From Taenia hydatigena (lineage: Eukaryota; Platyhelminthes; Cestoda; Cyclophyllidea; Taeniidae): 64,000 bases of DNA. Below the pieces are notes generated by a model. That model saw only the letters and a program-made list of their open reading frames with translations, did not search any database and was not told the DNA's origin. The first letter of the stretch is position 1; each line of letters starts with the position of its first letter. Below are positions 24,193-37,776 of the stretch, piece after piece. The DNA lies in assembly GCA_036345935.2 (NCBI GenBank), contig JADWOT020000005.1, positions 1 to 64,000 on the forward strand, read 5' to 3'. A program made the translations under genes and the position numbers.

Positions 24193-26045
24193 AAGCGCAT
24201 ATTCTTACCCGTTAATGTAGAGCGCCGGGTGGAGGAATCCTCTAAAGAGAGAAGGAAAGAATTGGGCAGTGAGATGATGAGGTGGGAGTTGGGCGAGTCT
24301 ACAAATTACGAAGTGGGGAGTAGGAGCAACGCGCTCACCTTCGCTCTCGAGGGGGTAAGTGGAGGAGGAGGAGTAGGAGTAAGAGACAGAATTGAGGCGA
24401 AGTGGTGTGGGACAAACTACAACGACAGAAAGGAAGATAGGAATGGAGAATGAATGGCGATGTAGGCTAGGCTACGCTGAAATGAGATTTTGTTAAAAGC
24501 AAAGCGTGACTGAGTTAGATGCAGAATAGTCCATGCTAGTCTGATGTAGGTTGCGAATCTTGGCACCATTGAATCATGTCATAATGAAGAGTGAGACTAG
24601 TGGGACGATGAAGGAGACTTACAAAGAGGGCGTTGGCTAACAATGAGGTGGGAGGAGGATGAGGCTGAGGCGAATTGGGGCTGGGTTTGAAGAAGGGGAA
24701 GGCGAGAGCAGCGTAAGGAAGGCAGAGAAGCGACATTTTCTTGTGCCTTTAAATTGGGAAAATAAAGACAAATGAATGAAATGAGGGGAGTACCAACTCC
24801 TCTGTTGCGGTTGAATTGGATGCGTAGAGCACAAACAATGAGACATCATGCAAGGTGCAATACTTGGAAGCATATGGGACGTCGTAGTGGGAGACAACGG
24901 AGGCACTCACCGAAGGCGCGTTGCAGTGGGGCATGGACAAGGGGACGTAGGGAAGAGAGCTGCGGTCCCTCCATCCCGAAGACGTCGCCAGGCCTACTTA
25001 TAATCTGAGTACCTTGATCCCTAGTGTCTGCGAGAAAGAAAGAGAAGACCTCAAGTTTCATGGTATAGAGTTGTGTCGGGTGGATTAGGTGGGTCAAAGT
25101 AGAGTGTTGGTGAGGTTAACTCCAACGGTAGCGCATAAGGCGCCTCTGAGGATGAGGTAGGCAAGATGGACGTGGTAGTTCTGTCCATGCTCTCCTTTCC
25201 TGCTTTATGCAAGCCTGTCATAATTCAGCCAAGGTGACCAGTCTGCTCTGTGGCGACCCAGTACAATCTAGTCAAGTCTGGTCCTGCATACTGTGCTACA
25301 GTGCTTCTACAGTGGAATGTACACATTGAGCAAGTTATTATTACTACCTCAAGAGGTCTCTCGCTGATGCTGCTACTCATTGGGTGAATGTAAGGGCATG
25401 GAAGTGACATGAAAAGTGAGCGTGGTACAGCAGGCGTGGTGTAGGGTATGAGTTGATTAGAGAAATCGGCGACTCACCCCTGAAGATTACTATTACGTTA
25501 ACGACGTTGCGTGTTTGACGCCTTTGTCTAGGCCTCTGCCTGGCAGAATTATTTCGTTGCATTGTTAAGCAACACGAGTGTACGTCTGAAAGAGACAAAG
25601 GGGTGATTGAGGGAGGGGCAGAGAGATGAGAAGCCGAGGGTATGAAGTGGGACAGGGTGGGGAAGGAGAAACGAGGATTGAAAATGGCCGCCGTAAGTTG
25701 ACTATGCACAGTACTGTGGTGCAGCATTCGGCATTTCTCTGTCTCTTTCTCCTGTCTACTCCGGAACTGATTCACCTACCCACTCATCTAGCCATCTGAA
25801 TGAGTAAAACTTGAAGAAATAGACCTATTGCTAGGAATGACGACTTTTCAGTAGCACACTCGAAGAGGCTAAAGATAGTTTTCCTATCCATGTGATTGGC
25901 ACTGGATATCGGATTTGATGAAAATGAAATGACGCACGCAAATGAAATAATGAAGAGGAGGGGGAGGAGGATGGAAAAAGTTGGCACGAGGAGAGGAGAG
26001 GAGAGGCGAGGAGGAGAAACTGGTGGCATAACTTACCCCTAATTC

Positions 26046-26312
26046 CTACTGTAGGTATCTGTTTCGGCCTTTTGAGTTTTTCGGAATGGAGGTCCGGGCG
26101 GTTGGAACTAGCACCGTGATGGCGAGGAAGGTGACAAACGTAAAAAAAAACAGGAGATTGAATAGGAGGAAAAAACGAAGCAGAGGGGAGGCATTGATGG
26201 CCAAATGAGTTGACGGAACGAATCCACGAAGAAAGATGAGTAGCAGTAGACGAAACAACACGTTAACGATCATATCCGACGCTGTTGTGCGATGGACCAT
26301 TTCGAATTCCAC
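26046..26312 (-). CDS. Hydrophobic ORF shared with an inverted paralogue at 46017
   Basis: 88 codons starting MEFEMVHRTTASDM, followed by a Leu/Phe-rich segment (VNVLFRLLLLIFLRGFVP) and a second hydrophobic run (LRFFLLFNLLFFFTFVTFLA). It would give two membrane-spanning segments if translated. The paralogue keeps about 50 aligned residues in frame with conservative changes, then stops. Because the DNA itself is a duplicated block, shared frame alone does not prove coding. No family is recognised. Confidence 0.25.
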   Translation of the reverse strand: MEFEMVHRTTASDMIVNVLFRLLLLIFLRGFVPSTHLAINASPLLRFFLLFNLLFFFTFVTFLAITVLVPTARTSIPKNSKGRNRYLQ

Positions 26313-26344
26313 ACGTGTGAATCGATTAGCGGCACGTGTTGTCG

Positions 26345-27105
26345 CGTGGTGTCTCGCAGCGCCGTCTGATGTTTGACTTAGGAGGCACCCGTTGTGGATG
26401 GTTTTGCGGGAGCAGACATCACTTGCCTTCGTGTCTTTTTACCTTAGTCGATTTCTCTGCAACATGGCGCATGCAAAGGCGGTGGAGGAGGATGAGACGG
26501 ACCACCAATACCAATGTGCTTTGAATGAAATGCGCTGCCTTGCCTTAACTACTTTCCGTCAGCTTTTTACCCCTGTTGTTTCCTTTTGGAAGGGCGACTT
26601 TTGAGCAGTTTGGGCAACGCGAGGTATGGATGTAGTGAAGACAGTGGCGACTAACTCCCATCGATTGGCATGGGGCTCGTGGAGGTGTGCTTTTGCTGCT
26701 TCTTTTTAATCGCATACCTAGGCCAATTGCTGTGTTGCAGCAGGGAGGACAATGGCGGTGATTGCACCTCTCCAGTGGGGAGGAAGCAACATGATTGTTA
26801 AGATGAAAGCCACGAAAGAATAGTTGGATGAGAGGCGAGGATGAGACGTTCACAGAAGGGAGGAAGTAGAGGAGAGGATGAAGTAAGGCCATTGTCGGAT
26901 GTTTCTGCGCAGAGAGATTGGGAGGGAGGCGGTGAAAAGCGTATGCGAGTGTGTGTGGTGGTTAGGTGTATGATTAATCCCTTCTGACCGGGTCGGTGAC
27001 ACGATTTGCGAGATGGTTTCCTGAGAGGGCACACATCACCCGCCTCTGTGCTTTGCTTCAACATGCTCATTCGCCTACGTAAAGCACCTTTTTACCAGCT
27101 TCTTA
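26345..27105. other. Interval without recognised genes
   Basis: Mixed sequence with a purine-rich part (26640-26960). Only short ORFs without motifs are present. I saw no repeat family here. Confidence 0.4.
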
Positions 27106-27109
27106 GTCA

Positions 27110-27300
27110 CTTTTCGCAGCGACATGTAATCTTAGCCAAGTCTTTAGCGAAACGCTTGTAGCAATTTGTCAAGCTAGGTAAACTGCGGAGTTCTGTTTGG
27201 TTAGTTGGCGTTGGTCCAATTCTCACATGTTTTGTGCCGTCTTAGAGGACTGCTATCTAATCTGACCAAACTCTATGTCCCACGAAGTTTACGGAGCGTT
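27110..27300 (-). pseudogene. Ty3/gypsy RT thumb fragment
   Basis: Aligns at DNA level with 8850-9035: shared blocks around CTGCGGAGTTCTG, TTAGTTGGCGTTGG-like and CACATGTTTTGTGC-like. In translation it corresponds to the segment between FLGHTV and PLHKLTE, with stops. Its upstream end is cut about 170 bp before the solo LTR at 27470. Confidence 0.7.
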
Positions 27301-27469
27301 GTGGCACTTTGGAGTCATACTCAGCGACGAATATTCCTATTCTTTGCTTCTTAACCCCATGAAGAGGTTAATGATTCCACGAAGTGGGAAGTTCTCCAAA
27401 GTGCTGTCTGCTGAGCGGTCCTTTGCATGCAGCCACCAAAATAAGTCGCGGGGAATCTCAAGACACATT

Positions 27470-27659
27470 TGTAGTACTTTGTTTGTTGGAACTACCGGTT
27501 TCGGTCAAGGACACAGGGATGGCTGCACTGTCCTAGCTACGTGGGCTGGCCTCCGGGCCATGCCAGCAGCCTATTTTCCTCTGTCCGTTGAATGCATATA
27601 TATATTCTACCCTAGCATTCTGTCTTCTTTTGCCTTCGAGGGATCCTCGGGACGCTACA
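27470..27659 (+). mobile_element. Solo LTR of the TRIM-like family
   Basis: Begins TGTAGTACTTTG and ends GACGCTACA. CATT occurs directly on both sides (27466-27469 and 27660-27663), or ACATT if the terminal A is shared, consistent with a target duplication. Slightly longer than other copies because of an extended TATATA run near 27598. Confidence 0.85.
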
Positions 27660-30600
27660 CATTCGCCAAATTGCCTGCTAGTCTTTTCCAACATACACGC
27701 AGCTACAGCTTAAAAGAGCAAACTTATGTTTCCTTAGTCATAATTTGTGTTTGCCTACAATAATTGTTATGGAACTTCAATGTTACCTCTGATTGTGTGG
27801 AATATAACTACCCTCTAGTGGCTGGCCCATCAATTCGGCTGCCGTCTTCTTTCCCAAGAATAAAGCGCGCATCCAGCAAAAATTGATCCTCAATGGTCGA
27901 CATAATTTAGTCACCGTCATGCTGTAAAATAATCGCTTAGACTAAGCATACACAGCCCATACCATTGTTGAATCAAATTAGGAAGTATAATTAAAGTCAG
28001 TACGAATGTGGCAATTCCCATGAAGCGCAAGCCACACTTTCATGCATGTATTTGATAAATAAAACTTCTTCATATGCGATATTCACTTATCTGCGAAAAG
28101 CAAACATTTTGCCGTAACTATTGCTTACAACCTCTGGATTCTGGCTTATGTTCAGCTAACATTAGCACGTGCAGATTATAAGAATTAGGCACAAAAATTA
28201 ATATTATAGCAAAATGAATGCCTCCAAGCGCTTTTTTAAAAAGTATATGGCTTTAATTAGGTGGTTTTATTTGTTATTATAAGTAAACCTTTTTGTCAAA
28301 CGAAGCGCGGATTAAAAAGGTGGGAGATTGTTTTTTGGCAGGGGTGTGGATGTAATGCGGAAACCATTCAAGTGTCCTGATAATTCGATAATGTAGATTT
28401 ACACTTGCATGGGTGCCTCTCGAATTATATTAGTTTGTGCAGATAGCTGGATTTACATCACGTAGGCTGTTGATTAGTGCGAATAATTGCCCACCTTTGT
28501 TTGAATACATTGCTAAATTGAGTGCTATCACGGCTCGGTGGACGAGCGTTGTGTAGTTAACCAATTGCATTAGGTGCGAATCAGTTTGCTGTCGGTCCGA
28601 CGAGTCGGATGGATAACCGACGCTGTTGTTCATGACCCTGCTCATCGCATAGTTTTATTGTTTGTCGAGTAAATGGGTGTTGAGTTTGCAGGTACTTGGT
28701 TTTATTGTTAATGATTTTGGCTTAAGTAGAACATTGTGGAAGTGTATGATAGGTTTGCGAGCCTGGGGAGATTCACCATCGTTCTTTCTGATCCTGCTCA
28801 TGACCTCGTTTTTTCAAAGTAAATTGCTGGTCATTTTGAGCCACTGCATGTTCGATTAGGGTGGTTTTGGCACATCAGCTGTGTTTCTTTCCAGCGTGCT
28901 TCTAGAAATTGACAAAGCATTGACGTACGGTACTTGTTGTTTTGGGGTGTTGGACTTCCCAAGGTATGCAATCACATCGACTTGAGTTCTGCCGATGTCA
29001 AGTGTCGGTCAATTTGTAAATGAGAACCGGAGGGGTTATCCCTTGCAGAACCGCTTCTACTTTGCCTTGAGACCCTGACAAAAGGAACGCTGAGCTTCAG
29101 CGATTTGACAATTGCATATCGCGATATCGGACTCGCCTCGGCCTGAATCCAAGTAAGATGGATTCTCGGTCGAGTGTATTGAAGGACTCTGCTCTGGTCT
29201 GAGAGGCTTGTCGTAGAACGAAATCGTTTGACTGCCGAAAGACTGTCGGGATTGGGAGAATCGGGGAAGTTATCTTTTAGCGAGCAATCAGGGTACCGTA
29301 ATATGTTAATATTGACGGGTAGGTTTTGTCAGTGGGCGATATGAAAAGGGTATCTGGCCTCCTTCCTGGTGCATTTAGGCAGTCACCTTTGTGGGTGAAG
29401 AAGCTTGGTAATCGTCAGCTGTAGAATGATCGGCTTCGCTGCCTATCCTATGCTGTCTCCCAACTTCGAAAACTGGACACATTGAGTCTTTGTGCCAATC
29501 TCTGGATGGTGTCTTTCCCTCGGATGGGGTACACCGGAGATCTCAAGTCTTTATCACTTCGGGCCTGCAGTACTTGTGCAGGATTTCGGGCATTGTGAGT
29601 GATTGGCTATGGTGAATATCGTTTATCTCAGTCGTGATGTTGACGCAGGGTAGCTGGGCTATCCAGAGTCTGACACGTGGTTTACGATGCGTGCACTTGA
29701 ATGGTGATAGAAACGTTTGGCCCGTTATTTGCAACAAGGCAGTTAATTGCCATAGGGTGGATTGGGAGATGACACTGAAGCTGTTTTGATGTTGAAATCA
29801 AAATGTTATTAAGCGTTTGCATTGGTGAGTATGCACGTGAAGTGATGGTTGGCGCAAGGGCTGCAGCAGTTGTGGTTTGTAGATAAATCAGTGGCCTTCA
29901 GATTATCAGTAGGTAGTGCTAGATCATCAGTATTTTGCACTAGGGCCTTCTTTCGACCGCGCGAGAGAGCGCTTGTATTACGTGGGGTCGATGGTTGAAG
30001 GAGATTACTTGAAGTTTACACCTTCCATAATTTGGCGCCAATCAGCGAGACCTGTTAAGGCGGCGCTGGCTGCTTTAATGTCTGTCTTGGAGGAGAAATT
30101 TGTCGCCACTTCTACAGCCAAGATGATTAGTTGGTTACATGTTGGTGGGTTTGTGGCGTTAAGTGGCTAGGTGGTAGGGGGTGGAATTATTGACGACCAC
30201 CCCAAAGCTGTTTGAAAGTGAGCCAGTATGATTGTACTTGGCTGCCTGTGAGCCGGTGGTTGGGGTATTGTCGAGCTGAGGTAGGGTATTGGGCTGCCAC
30301 ATAGACGCGATGTGGATAGTGGTGGGTGGTGCGTCAGCAGTTTTTGATAGCCATTTGGGAGATTGGTTGTTTAGTCAAGATTGTCCTCGTAAGATCGTTA
30401 TCTGGCTGGATTTCGACTAATTCGTAGGCAGTCGGTGTTTGAGTCCCCGCTATCCCGAAGTGTGTGGTCGCGGTTGCAGGTGCCGCGTCGTTACTTTAGA
30501 CGTCATCGAGTTTGTGGCGTGGACGCAGATTTGTATGTGAGGCACCATTGGGGTGGTGCAAATCAAGTGCATCTATTCCTTTGCAGCTGCCATGAGGAAC

Positions 30601-32690
30601 GATATGAATCCTTTCTGCGTTCAATATTGCTGCTCACCTTATTGCGGCATTCGTGTGTTGGTGTTTAAGCCCTTCAGCTAGGTATTCTCTTTAAAGGAGT
30701 GGACGAGGCTCTGCTTGTCGAAACTTTGGTGCATTTTGATATTCTCCTTCTTTTTAATTATTTCTCCACCTTTCGTGTTCCACAATAAATTCATTTCGAT
30801 GAGCTGTTATTGGCATGCATGTGGTGTTCACTGTCTTTGTGTGGGTGTGTTGAGCCGTTCGAGAATAATGGTTTGGAGTGGAGTACCTGAAATATGGCGG
30901 TGAAGGTGTAGTGAAGGGGTGGTAGTTTGAGTTTTTGTGGGTGAACGAGAGAGGACGGTGCTGCTGAGGTATGATATGGAGCGGGGCCCAATGCGGATAG
31001 CACGAAGCAGACCTCTTTTTTGATGATTGAGGGTCTTTGCGTCCCATAACTGCAATCACTACTCGCCCTTCGCTTTCCCAACTCCCTTAATGCTAGTCTG
31101 TGCTACCCAAATGTGCACAGTAGCATGTTCCCCAACTCCACCATCACAATTGCTCCCTCACTCTTTCCTAGTAAATGGGGTAGACCATTTGTTAACCATT
31201 TCTAACTGTCTGTCATTTGGGAAGGTACGCTGATGAGAACTTGTTTTGAATGACACAAATAAACTCCGGACTGAAGGCGTTTGTCAACTATTTAGCCAGC
31301 CGGCTAGAAAAGAGCTGCTTCCCACAACACCCAATCTTCAGTGTTCTTTTGCCTGGGGAGGTCGACAACGGGGAACTCAATGTCTGAGTGCAAAAGCAGC
31401 GTTATACTTGTCACCTCTGACCTCATACGCGCTATCCTCTCCACCTGTCGACAACCGCCCATCCGCGCGGCCGATTACCCACCCACCCACCCAATCAATC
31501 ATCCATTCTCCTGCCCACTACTACTTCTCCCTAGGACCGCTGTAAATGTTGGTGTGCCAATCTGACACACAAGGGCGATGACTTGAGCGCATCAAAGGTA
31601 TTCACTGATGCGACTTGAAGAAAGAGGGAGAGAGGAGGCAGAAGGGGAGAATAATGGGACGTCGGAAGCAAGCTCACAGGTTCCCATCTCCATCTCAATT
31701 AATCGCACATCTGCAGCACACACGGTCAAGCACTGCTTTGCCTCCCCACACGGCCTTGTTGCCCTCATCAGTGGGATGAGCAAAGATGAAAACAATGCAC
31801 GACGTGATATTGAAAGTGGCCATTAACGCGTTCACACATCCGCCACAATCTCTCTCTCTCTCTGCATCCGCCCTTCGGTTACAACGCCCCTTAGTGGGGG
31901 TATGGTCCTCAAATTTAAGGCATAGACTATGTACATGCAGCGACGGTCTTGCGCTTCACGTGCTCAGTGTGCGTGACGGCCGCGAATGATGGTCCCTGGG
32001 AAGACCTTGAGCACACTGCGCATCTCACTCCGAACAGGCTCGTCTGTTCCAACACTAATCGGAAACATAAAAAAAAGGGTCGAAGTGCATTTGAAGGTTA
32101 CTTTTGGCAAAAAAATAAAGCTGATGGATTACACCTGTCAATGTTCACACCCACAATGCTCAGAACCTGAATGTTCTGAGCGCACATCCAAAAAGAGGTA
32201 AAATCAAGTTGGTTGCGTTACTATTGGCAGTCAACAATGTTGTTTTTATAGGGAACACAAGACACAAACCCTACAAAGGCGGCAACACTTAACGGAAAAA
32301 TAAAAAATGCAAATGAGGAAGGGGAACAGAAATAAAAGAAGTCCATAAACTTGCCTACTCTTTAACGCTTTAACTGCCATGATCTGTGCCGAGCACAGGC
32401 CAAGTATGAACTTCTAATGTGCAGAGAACAGACGAAGATGGGGAGTTATGCTGAAGTCAAGGGAACAGAAAAAAGAAAGATGAAGAAAGGGAGAGAGAGA
32501 GAGACTTGAACTGCTTCTCCGGGAATGTGCAGTCTGCCTCAGGATCATTTCAATTTGACAAAATTTGACGCAGAGTGGGAGCAGAGGACCACCTTATCGG
32601 TCTCGAGATTCGATTCGGTCACCTTGAGAAGAGTCGAGCACTTGAATCCCAAGAATTGACGCTTTCTTCAGCGCTGCGCAATCTTCCTGG
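27660..32690. other. 5 kb interval without recognised genes
   Basis: 27.7-28.4 kb is AT-rich. 28.4-30.7 kb is G/T-rich on the plus strand. 30.9-31.9 kb has pyrimidine-rich stretches with a (TC)n at 31848-31862. 32489-32503 is a (GA)n. Stop-interrupted frames on the minus strand at 28.9-29.6 kb have a retroelement-like look, but I could not align them to any Gag or Pol motif. No intact ORF of note is present. Confidence 0.45.
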
Positions 32691-32695
32691 TGCGT

Positions 32696-33360
32696 GGATT
32701 TTTCGTCAGACGAGAGGGCTGTCCCTAAAGACTGTACAAAGCACGTGAACACTTAATGAACGCCAACCAGCCAGACGGAGTTTCGCAGTTTCACTGGCTT
32801 GGCGAACTACTGCAGGCGCTTTGTTAATGGATAAGATCGCTAGCTCCTGCATAAAGCGATCAGAGAGCTGGCAAATAAGAAATTCAAGTGGGAGACCGAG
32901 CATCATAAAGCGTCAGAAGAATTAGAAATAAAAACTGCTCAGCACCGATCCAAGCCTTACCAAACTTGGAGGCCGGCGCACTACCCTTCGCACTGGACGT
33001 AGACGCTAGTGCTGTAGCCATAATCGACGCACTTTCCCAAGAGGACAAAAAACAAAGGGAACATGTCATCACCTACGCCAGTATCAGACTCGGCAAAAAA
33101 TGAGACGGAATGGTGCAAAGGGCCGTGAACTGTTCGCCAACCCACGATGGTTAGACAATCCCAACACTACCAGACAGCGAGAAAGCTCGTAGTGAGGGCA
33201 GATTTTTGAGCGCTGACTGGCTTAGAAACAGTGCAGATGGAACTTTCGGTTGCACGATGGTACGAGGAACTGTAGCAATATATCTCTACAGTTCAGCACA
33301 GAAAAGGGAATTCATAGGGCAACGCGAACGCATTCAGAATGATATCACTTCGTCAGTCTC
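32696..33360 (+). pseudogene. Ty3/gypsy RT thumb-RNase H fragment
   Basis: Plus-strand frames reproduce, with frameshifts, the sequence seen at 9010-8480 on the minus strand: SSDERAVPKDCTK, FRSFTGLA..CRRFV, LHKAIRELANKKFKWETEHH, then FALDVDASAV (RNase H catalytic Asp block) and HVITYASIRLGKK, then a stop. It retains the RNase H middle part deleted at 8676/8677 and so serves as a reference for that deletion. It ends just before the single tandem-repeat unit at 33410. Confidence 0.85.
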
Positions 33361-33409
33361 TCTCAAGAGCTCCTCATAAAAAGTGCAGCACGCGACTGTC
33401 ACAGCAGAT

Positions 33410-33560
33410 CTCCGATTACCATTGCAAAATCGTAAAAGGTATTTAAAAGGGCGAGAGACGCCTTGGTGCCGCGACAACACAGACAAACGCCCCACCACCA
33501 AGAGGTGCTCACATACCGATTGCTTGCACTTTTTTACAATCTGGCTCGAGATCTCATTTG
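33410..33560 (+). repeat. Single diverged unit of the ~178 bp repeat
   Basis: Around 33445-33525 the order of landmarks (GAGAGACGC, GGTGCCGCGA, ACCAAGAGGTGCTCAC) matches the units at 219-300 and 419-480. Only one unit is present. It follows a gypsy RNase H fragment and opens unit B in the same orientation as in the left arm. Confidence 0.7.
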
Positions 33561-34173
33561 AACTACGGTTAGTCACAAGCTGAAGAATTCTCACTCAACT
33601 TTGATCTACTTATAAATGCATAAAAAGAAGCTCAACTTTGGTGGCAAGTTCTCACGGCTTTCTTTTCTTGTCATTCCTTTAGCGAATATCACTCGAAAGT
33701 TAGGCGGAAACCTTAACTAGTCGAACCCGTCACACATTTGACAACGACGAAGCACATTTCGCGTACTGTGAACAAACACCATTCGTTTTGTAGTCATCAC
33801 ACAGCGCAAAACCACACCAAACGTCACTCAAAGTGCTCACTCGACAACTGGGAAGTACATGCAATGTGGGTCACCTTATTGGGTGGTCTAAGCATAGGTT
33901 CGCCGCAAACTACAACCGGCCGTATTCAACCATCAGGCAGCAGTCCTAGTATTTTAAAATCTTAGCAAATAAGGATAATCTTTATAAAGGCGGTAGTCTT
34001 GCAAGCATTATAATGAAATCTGGCACACATAGCATTAGCAAAGAAGATTTGGATTTTACAAATAAATGACAGTCGACTAATAAGAGTCTTCATAATTTTT
34101 CGGCTAGTTTAAAGAATAGGAAAAAAGACAACTACCTAAGCTAAATTTCAGTGACTATTGTTTAGCCAAATAA

Positions 34174-34710
34174 ATGTTCAGTTTACTTCCGTCAGCGTTT
34201 ATAATAGGAAAGGGAAGAGAACTTGCAGTTCAAACAAAGTTGACGTCGCGAAATCCCCTCTCCATCTTTTCCGCAAGATCACAACGAGCAAATAAACCAC
34301 TGGTGCTGCATATCCCGCCATCTCATGAGATCATTCGTCTCCACCATCTACAGCATCTGCACGCTCCATATCACACTGACGAACTGCCACGTCACCAAAT
34401 TCATAGCCGCAACGGAAGGCACAAAGGCAACAGCGGTGGCACCACAACCACCAGCATTGGTGCCCTCGATTTCAGAAGCGACAAAAGTAATCAGCAAGTC
34501 GGTGGCACCATCTGCCTGCCACTCATCAACGCTGTCATGGATGTACGCTACCACCTAATACAAAAGGAGTACAAAGAAGTACAGTTGGAGGGCGAGGGCT
34601 ATCAGTGGAATGGGGAATTTGGCGAAATAGACGCACAATGGGAAAGGCGAGGTCAAGGATGCGGTGCTTCTGCACCTCCACACAGGAGACGTCACCCGCG
34701 CCAGCGCTAA
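34174..34710 (+). pseudogene. Possible relic coding region (unit B)
   Basis: 178-codon ORF, the longest in the window. Its first ~45 residues align in frame with the unit C ORF at 57075 (GK.R.LAV, KPLVL..PS.E). After that the unit C frame matches instead the overlapping second frame at 34325-34558 (TLTN..., KF.AA..GT, AL.P). Unit B therefore looks frameshifted relative to unit C. This could be a decayed protein-coding exon, but no family is recognised and plain DNA homology between the units could account for part of it. Confidence 0.25.
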
Positions 34711-37700
34711 GTGCAGCACTGCAGCAGCAGAAAGTGATTGGCATGTCGAGGAGACTGTTGACGGCTATTTCAAGTTGACAGTCTTAGTGATGATATTGCA
34801 GCAGGAAGCTCAAAGTTGTTAAGACGTGTCGCTTCAATCGTCATGTGTCGGCCACCGCCTTTGTCGCGTCGCACTCCTTGTCTGTTAGGAAAGCGGGGAT
34901 AATGGTAAAAATCGATGCTACCAAGTAAGGAGGTATAAAGGCGGTTAGTGAAAGTGACAGCGGGATAGATGAAAAAAACTTACAATCAGGCACTAAAGGT
35001 TAACCGTTAACTCAAAAATGAATAATTATAATGTCAAAGCACTGCAATGAAATCGGTGTTGGCATTAAAGTCCATCACACAAACGCCTTGTTGAACTCAT
35101 GACAAAGACTAGCCCAACATTTCTGCGTAATGCCCCCACTATATGCGAATCAGATGCAAGTTTTTTACTTCACTCCTTTGAGGCAGAGACTGTAAGAGAA
35201 TTGACGTCAGAAACACTTCTGATCGGCCTCGTTAGTGCATCCGCCACCAATTCGCCTCTGTGAATTTACAAGGACAAGTTCTGCCACCACACTAAGATAC
35301 CACGATGACTAGGATGGATCTGGACTACCATCACACACGAACGTAATGTTTTCTCACGTGCAGTTCATACGTCTTGCAGCCATCTTCGCTGCAGAGTACT
35401 AACTTGGGCCAAACCACACAGACAATCAGTTGTGCCAACTCAACCTAACAACTGAATTGTGATGGGTACTAGTGCCTTATTAATAATTAATAATTAGAAA
35501 ACACTGAATGCCAATGACAACACTACCAGAATCCAACGGAGATGCATGGAAGGAAATGAAAAAAAAAACACAACAGAGACTACGGTGATGACACTCCACA
35601 GACCAACAATAGACCACGAAGGTGTAAAAGGGACACCACGACCCTACGTGTTGATCGGCCAGCTCGTTTCCAATGCAAGCAGCATCTAGCTAAAGAGGCC
35701 ACCAAATGACCGATTCATAGACTACGTCACAGAAAACAGATGAACTCTCAAAAAATGACTATACGAACCCTCTTTTCAACGGCTTCACCACGGCTTAGAT
35801 GCTCCATTATTTTTTCACCAAAAACCTGTTTGCATAAAATAAATGCATTTATTCACCAAGAACACTCCTACGTATGTTTCACGGCTCCAACCTCACCCAA
35901 TATGCTTGTGACACTTCACTTCAGCCAATTATAACAAACAAATAAGGAAAACGCGTTCAAGAGATGACATTAGGCTGCTCTGCATTAATCAGCACATCAA
36001 ATGTATGCAACGTTGGTAAGAAGATAGTGAACACTTACTGTACCTCCTACAAGGCAACAGAATCACCAAGACCTCAGCTGCACTCGCGCCCGAGAAAAGA
36101 GGCGAGGAAAGAATCCATCTCGTGACACCTCCAGTCCCACCAAGGACGCAACACCGCGAGCCTTCGCCTTCACTGCATTTCTCCGCCTCATCCAAGGAGT
36201 GCTAAATTAATCACACCTTACCAACTTGGGCAGCAAGCTTTATGATGAAAGAGTGCCAAGTCTTTTGGTACACCAACGACTGTACAGCGAAGGAGGGGCA
36301 TTGATCATATCCTTTACAACTGAAAAATGGCGTGTAGTGGCATTTTTTGGCAGCGAATAAATTATATCCATATGCGGAAATCATTCCAGCTCACCACCTG
36401 CTGCTAAAGACATGTAATCTACTTAGAAAGATATCAAACTCCTGCATAAAAAGGCCTAAATAATATCACGAACTAGGAATAAACCATCGATTTATGATTC
36501 TAGCATTTTCGAGTCCAAGCTATTTCACATCTCCTCATCTCTCAGTGGAACGATGGAGGCGTTACACCCAAACCGTCTTGCCACCTTCCCAACAATCATA
36601 ATTCTTTATCCATTCACCGAAGTCAGCATGCAACTTTTCATTTGCACTTATCGTTGCAGTCAGCAACTTCTTTATCGACTAGAGCAAAGGGAAGGAATCC
36701 ATGCAAACGCCGCATGATAAGTGAACTCCCATAATGAACTACTAGAAGGACTGCAGCCAACAGTTTCAGTTCAGCTATGTGCTAGAGACGAAAACCTGGG
36801 GTAGAGATTTGCACCACACAATCGCTGCATTATCCGCTTACAGTTTCCTCGAATCAATTTTGTTGTTTCTTCAATGAATGCAACATAACCAAGACGGTTA
36901 CCTCTAATTCGTCTCAATTAGCCCGAATGCTCTCAAGCGGCAAGTCCATCAATTTAATACGCGATTCGTCGTCCACAAATGAAGTAGTGGTAACAAATAA
37001 TAGTAAATTCAGACTCCTCACCTTTCATCATGACTTGCAAAAGACTTACAACAGCCAAAATCAGCAGACACCACCCCAATGGAAAGTGCGCTTAGGCATT
37101 TAATTAAGCAAGTTAATAGAATCTGAGCATTTCATCACAAGCATCACACGAACCACGATTTCAGCAAGCCTCAAAGTTCGCTAGCCACACTTTCATGCCA
37201 ATAATAAAGGGTTACCTACGCATACGCATAAAATAAGTTAAAAAATTTCAAATATGAATACTCACATACCTGGACTCGTTAGCGCGAACCACGAACCATG
37301 CACGGCGACGAGCACACTTAGGTCATCTCTTCAGACATACCGCTATGATACATAAGAAGGGTATTAGGTACGATGGAAGCAAATAGTTGTCGCAGTAATT
37401 CTAATCTACTTTAGGTATCACAGTGAAAACACAACTTCTCTTATTTAACCAATAAGACTAAGCAAATGCAGTTTTGCAAGGCATTTGTAGGACACTCTAA
37501 GCACAAAGTTATAGTTTTAATGTTTTCACGCCACAAACAAGGTCTCGGTGAGTCGTTATCTAGGTTGTGCTTTATTAACTAGTAGCCTTTGTGCAAAGCT
37601 TGATTGTTTCGGTTTTTCACAACCCACGTTTGTTGGTGATATAATAGTGTAATGCTTTGAATCTCTCGATTTCGACACAGGCGATTCTACAACATACTGG

Positions 37701-37776
37701 TAACGCGCTATTGATTGACCGCTTCGTCTAGGACGATTAAGACGTCTCAGAGTAATGAGCCTTCTCGTATTAGGCA

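Larger units (their letters stand above)
23740..26340 (+). repeat. Purine-rich duplicated block, copy 1
   Basis: Colinear with 46440-48370. Shared blocks include TTTAATCTGAAATAAG and GAGGAAGTAGAGGAG (23745), GTTAATGTAGAG (24213), ACAAATTACGAAGTGGG-like (24300), GTTGCAGTGGGGC-like (24922) and GGTATCTGTTTCGGCC-like (26055). The 25440-25960 part also matches 62380-62800. This copy carries an extra ~110 bp microsatellite-bearing segment at about 24085-24195. Confidence 0.85.

Noticed and set aside
27275..27763. 162-codon plus ORF
   Set aside because: Crosses from the gypsy RT relic complement through a solo LTR; it is a composite of two repeats, not a gene.
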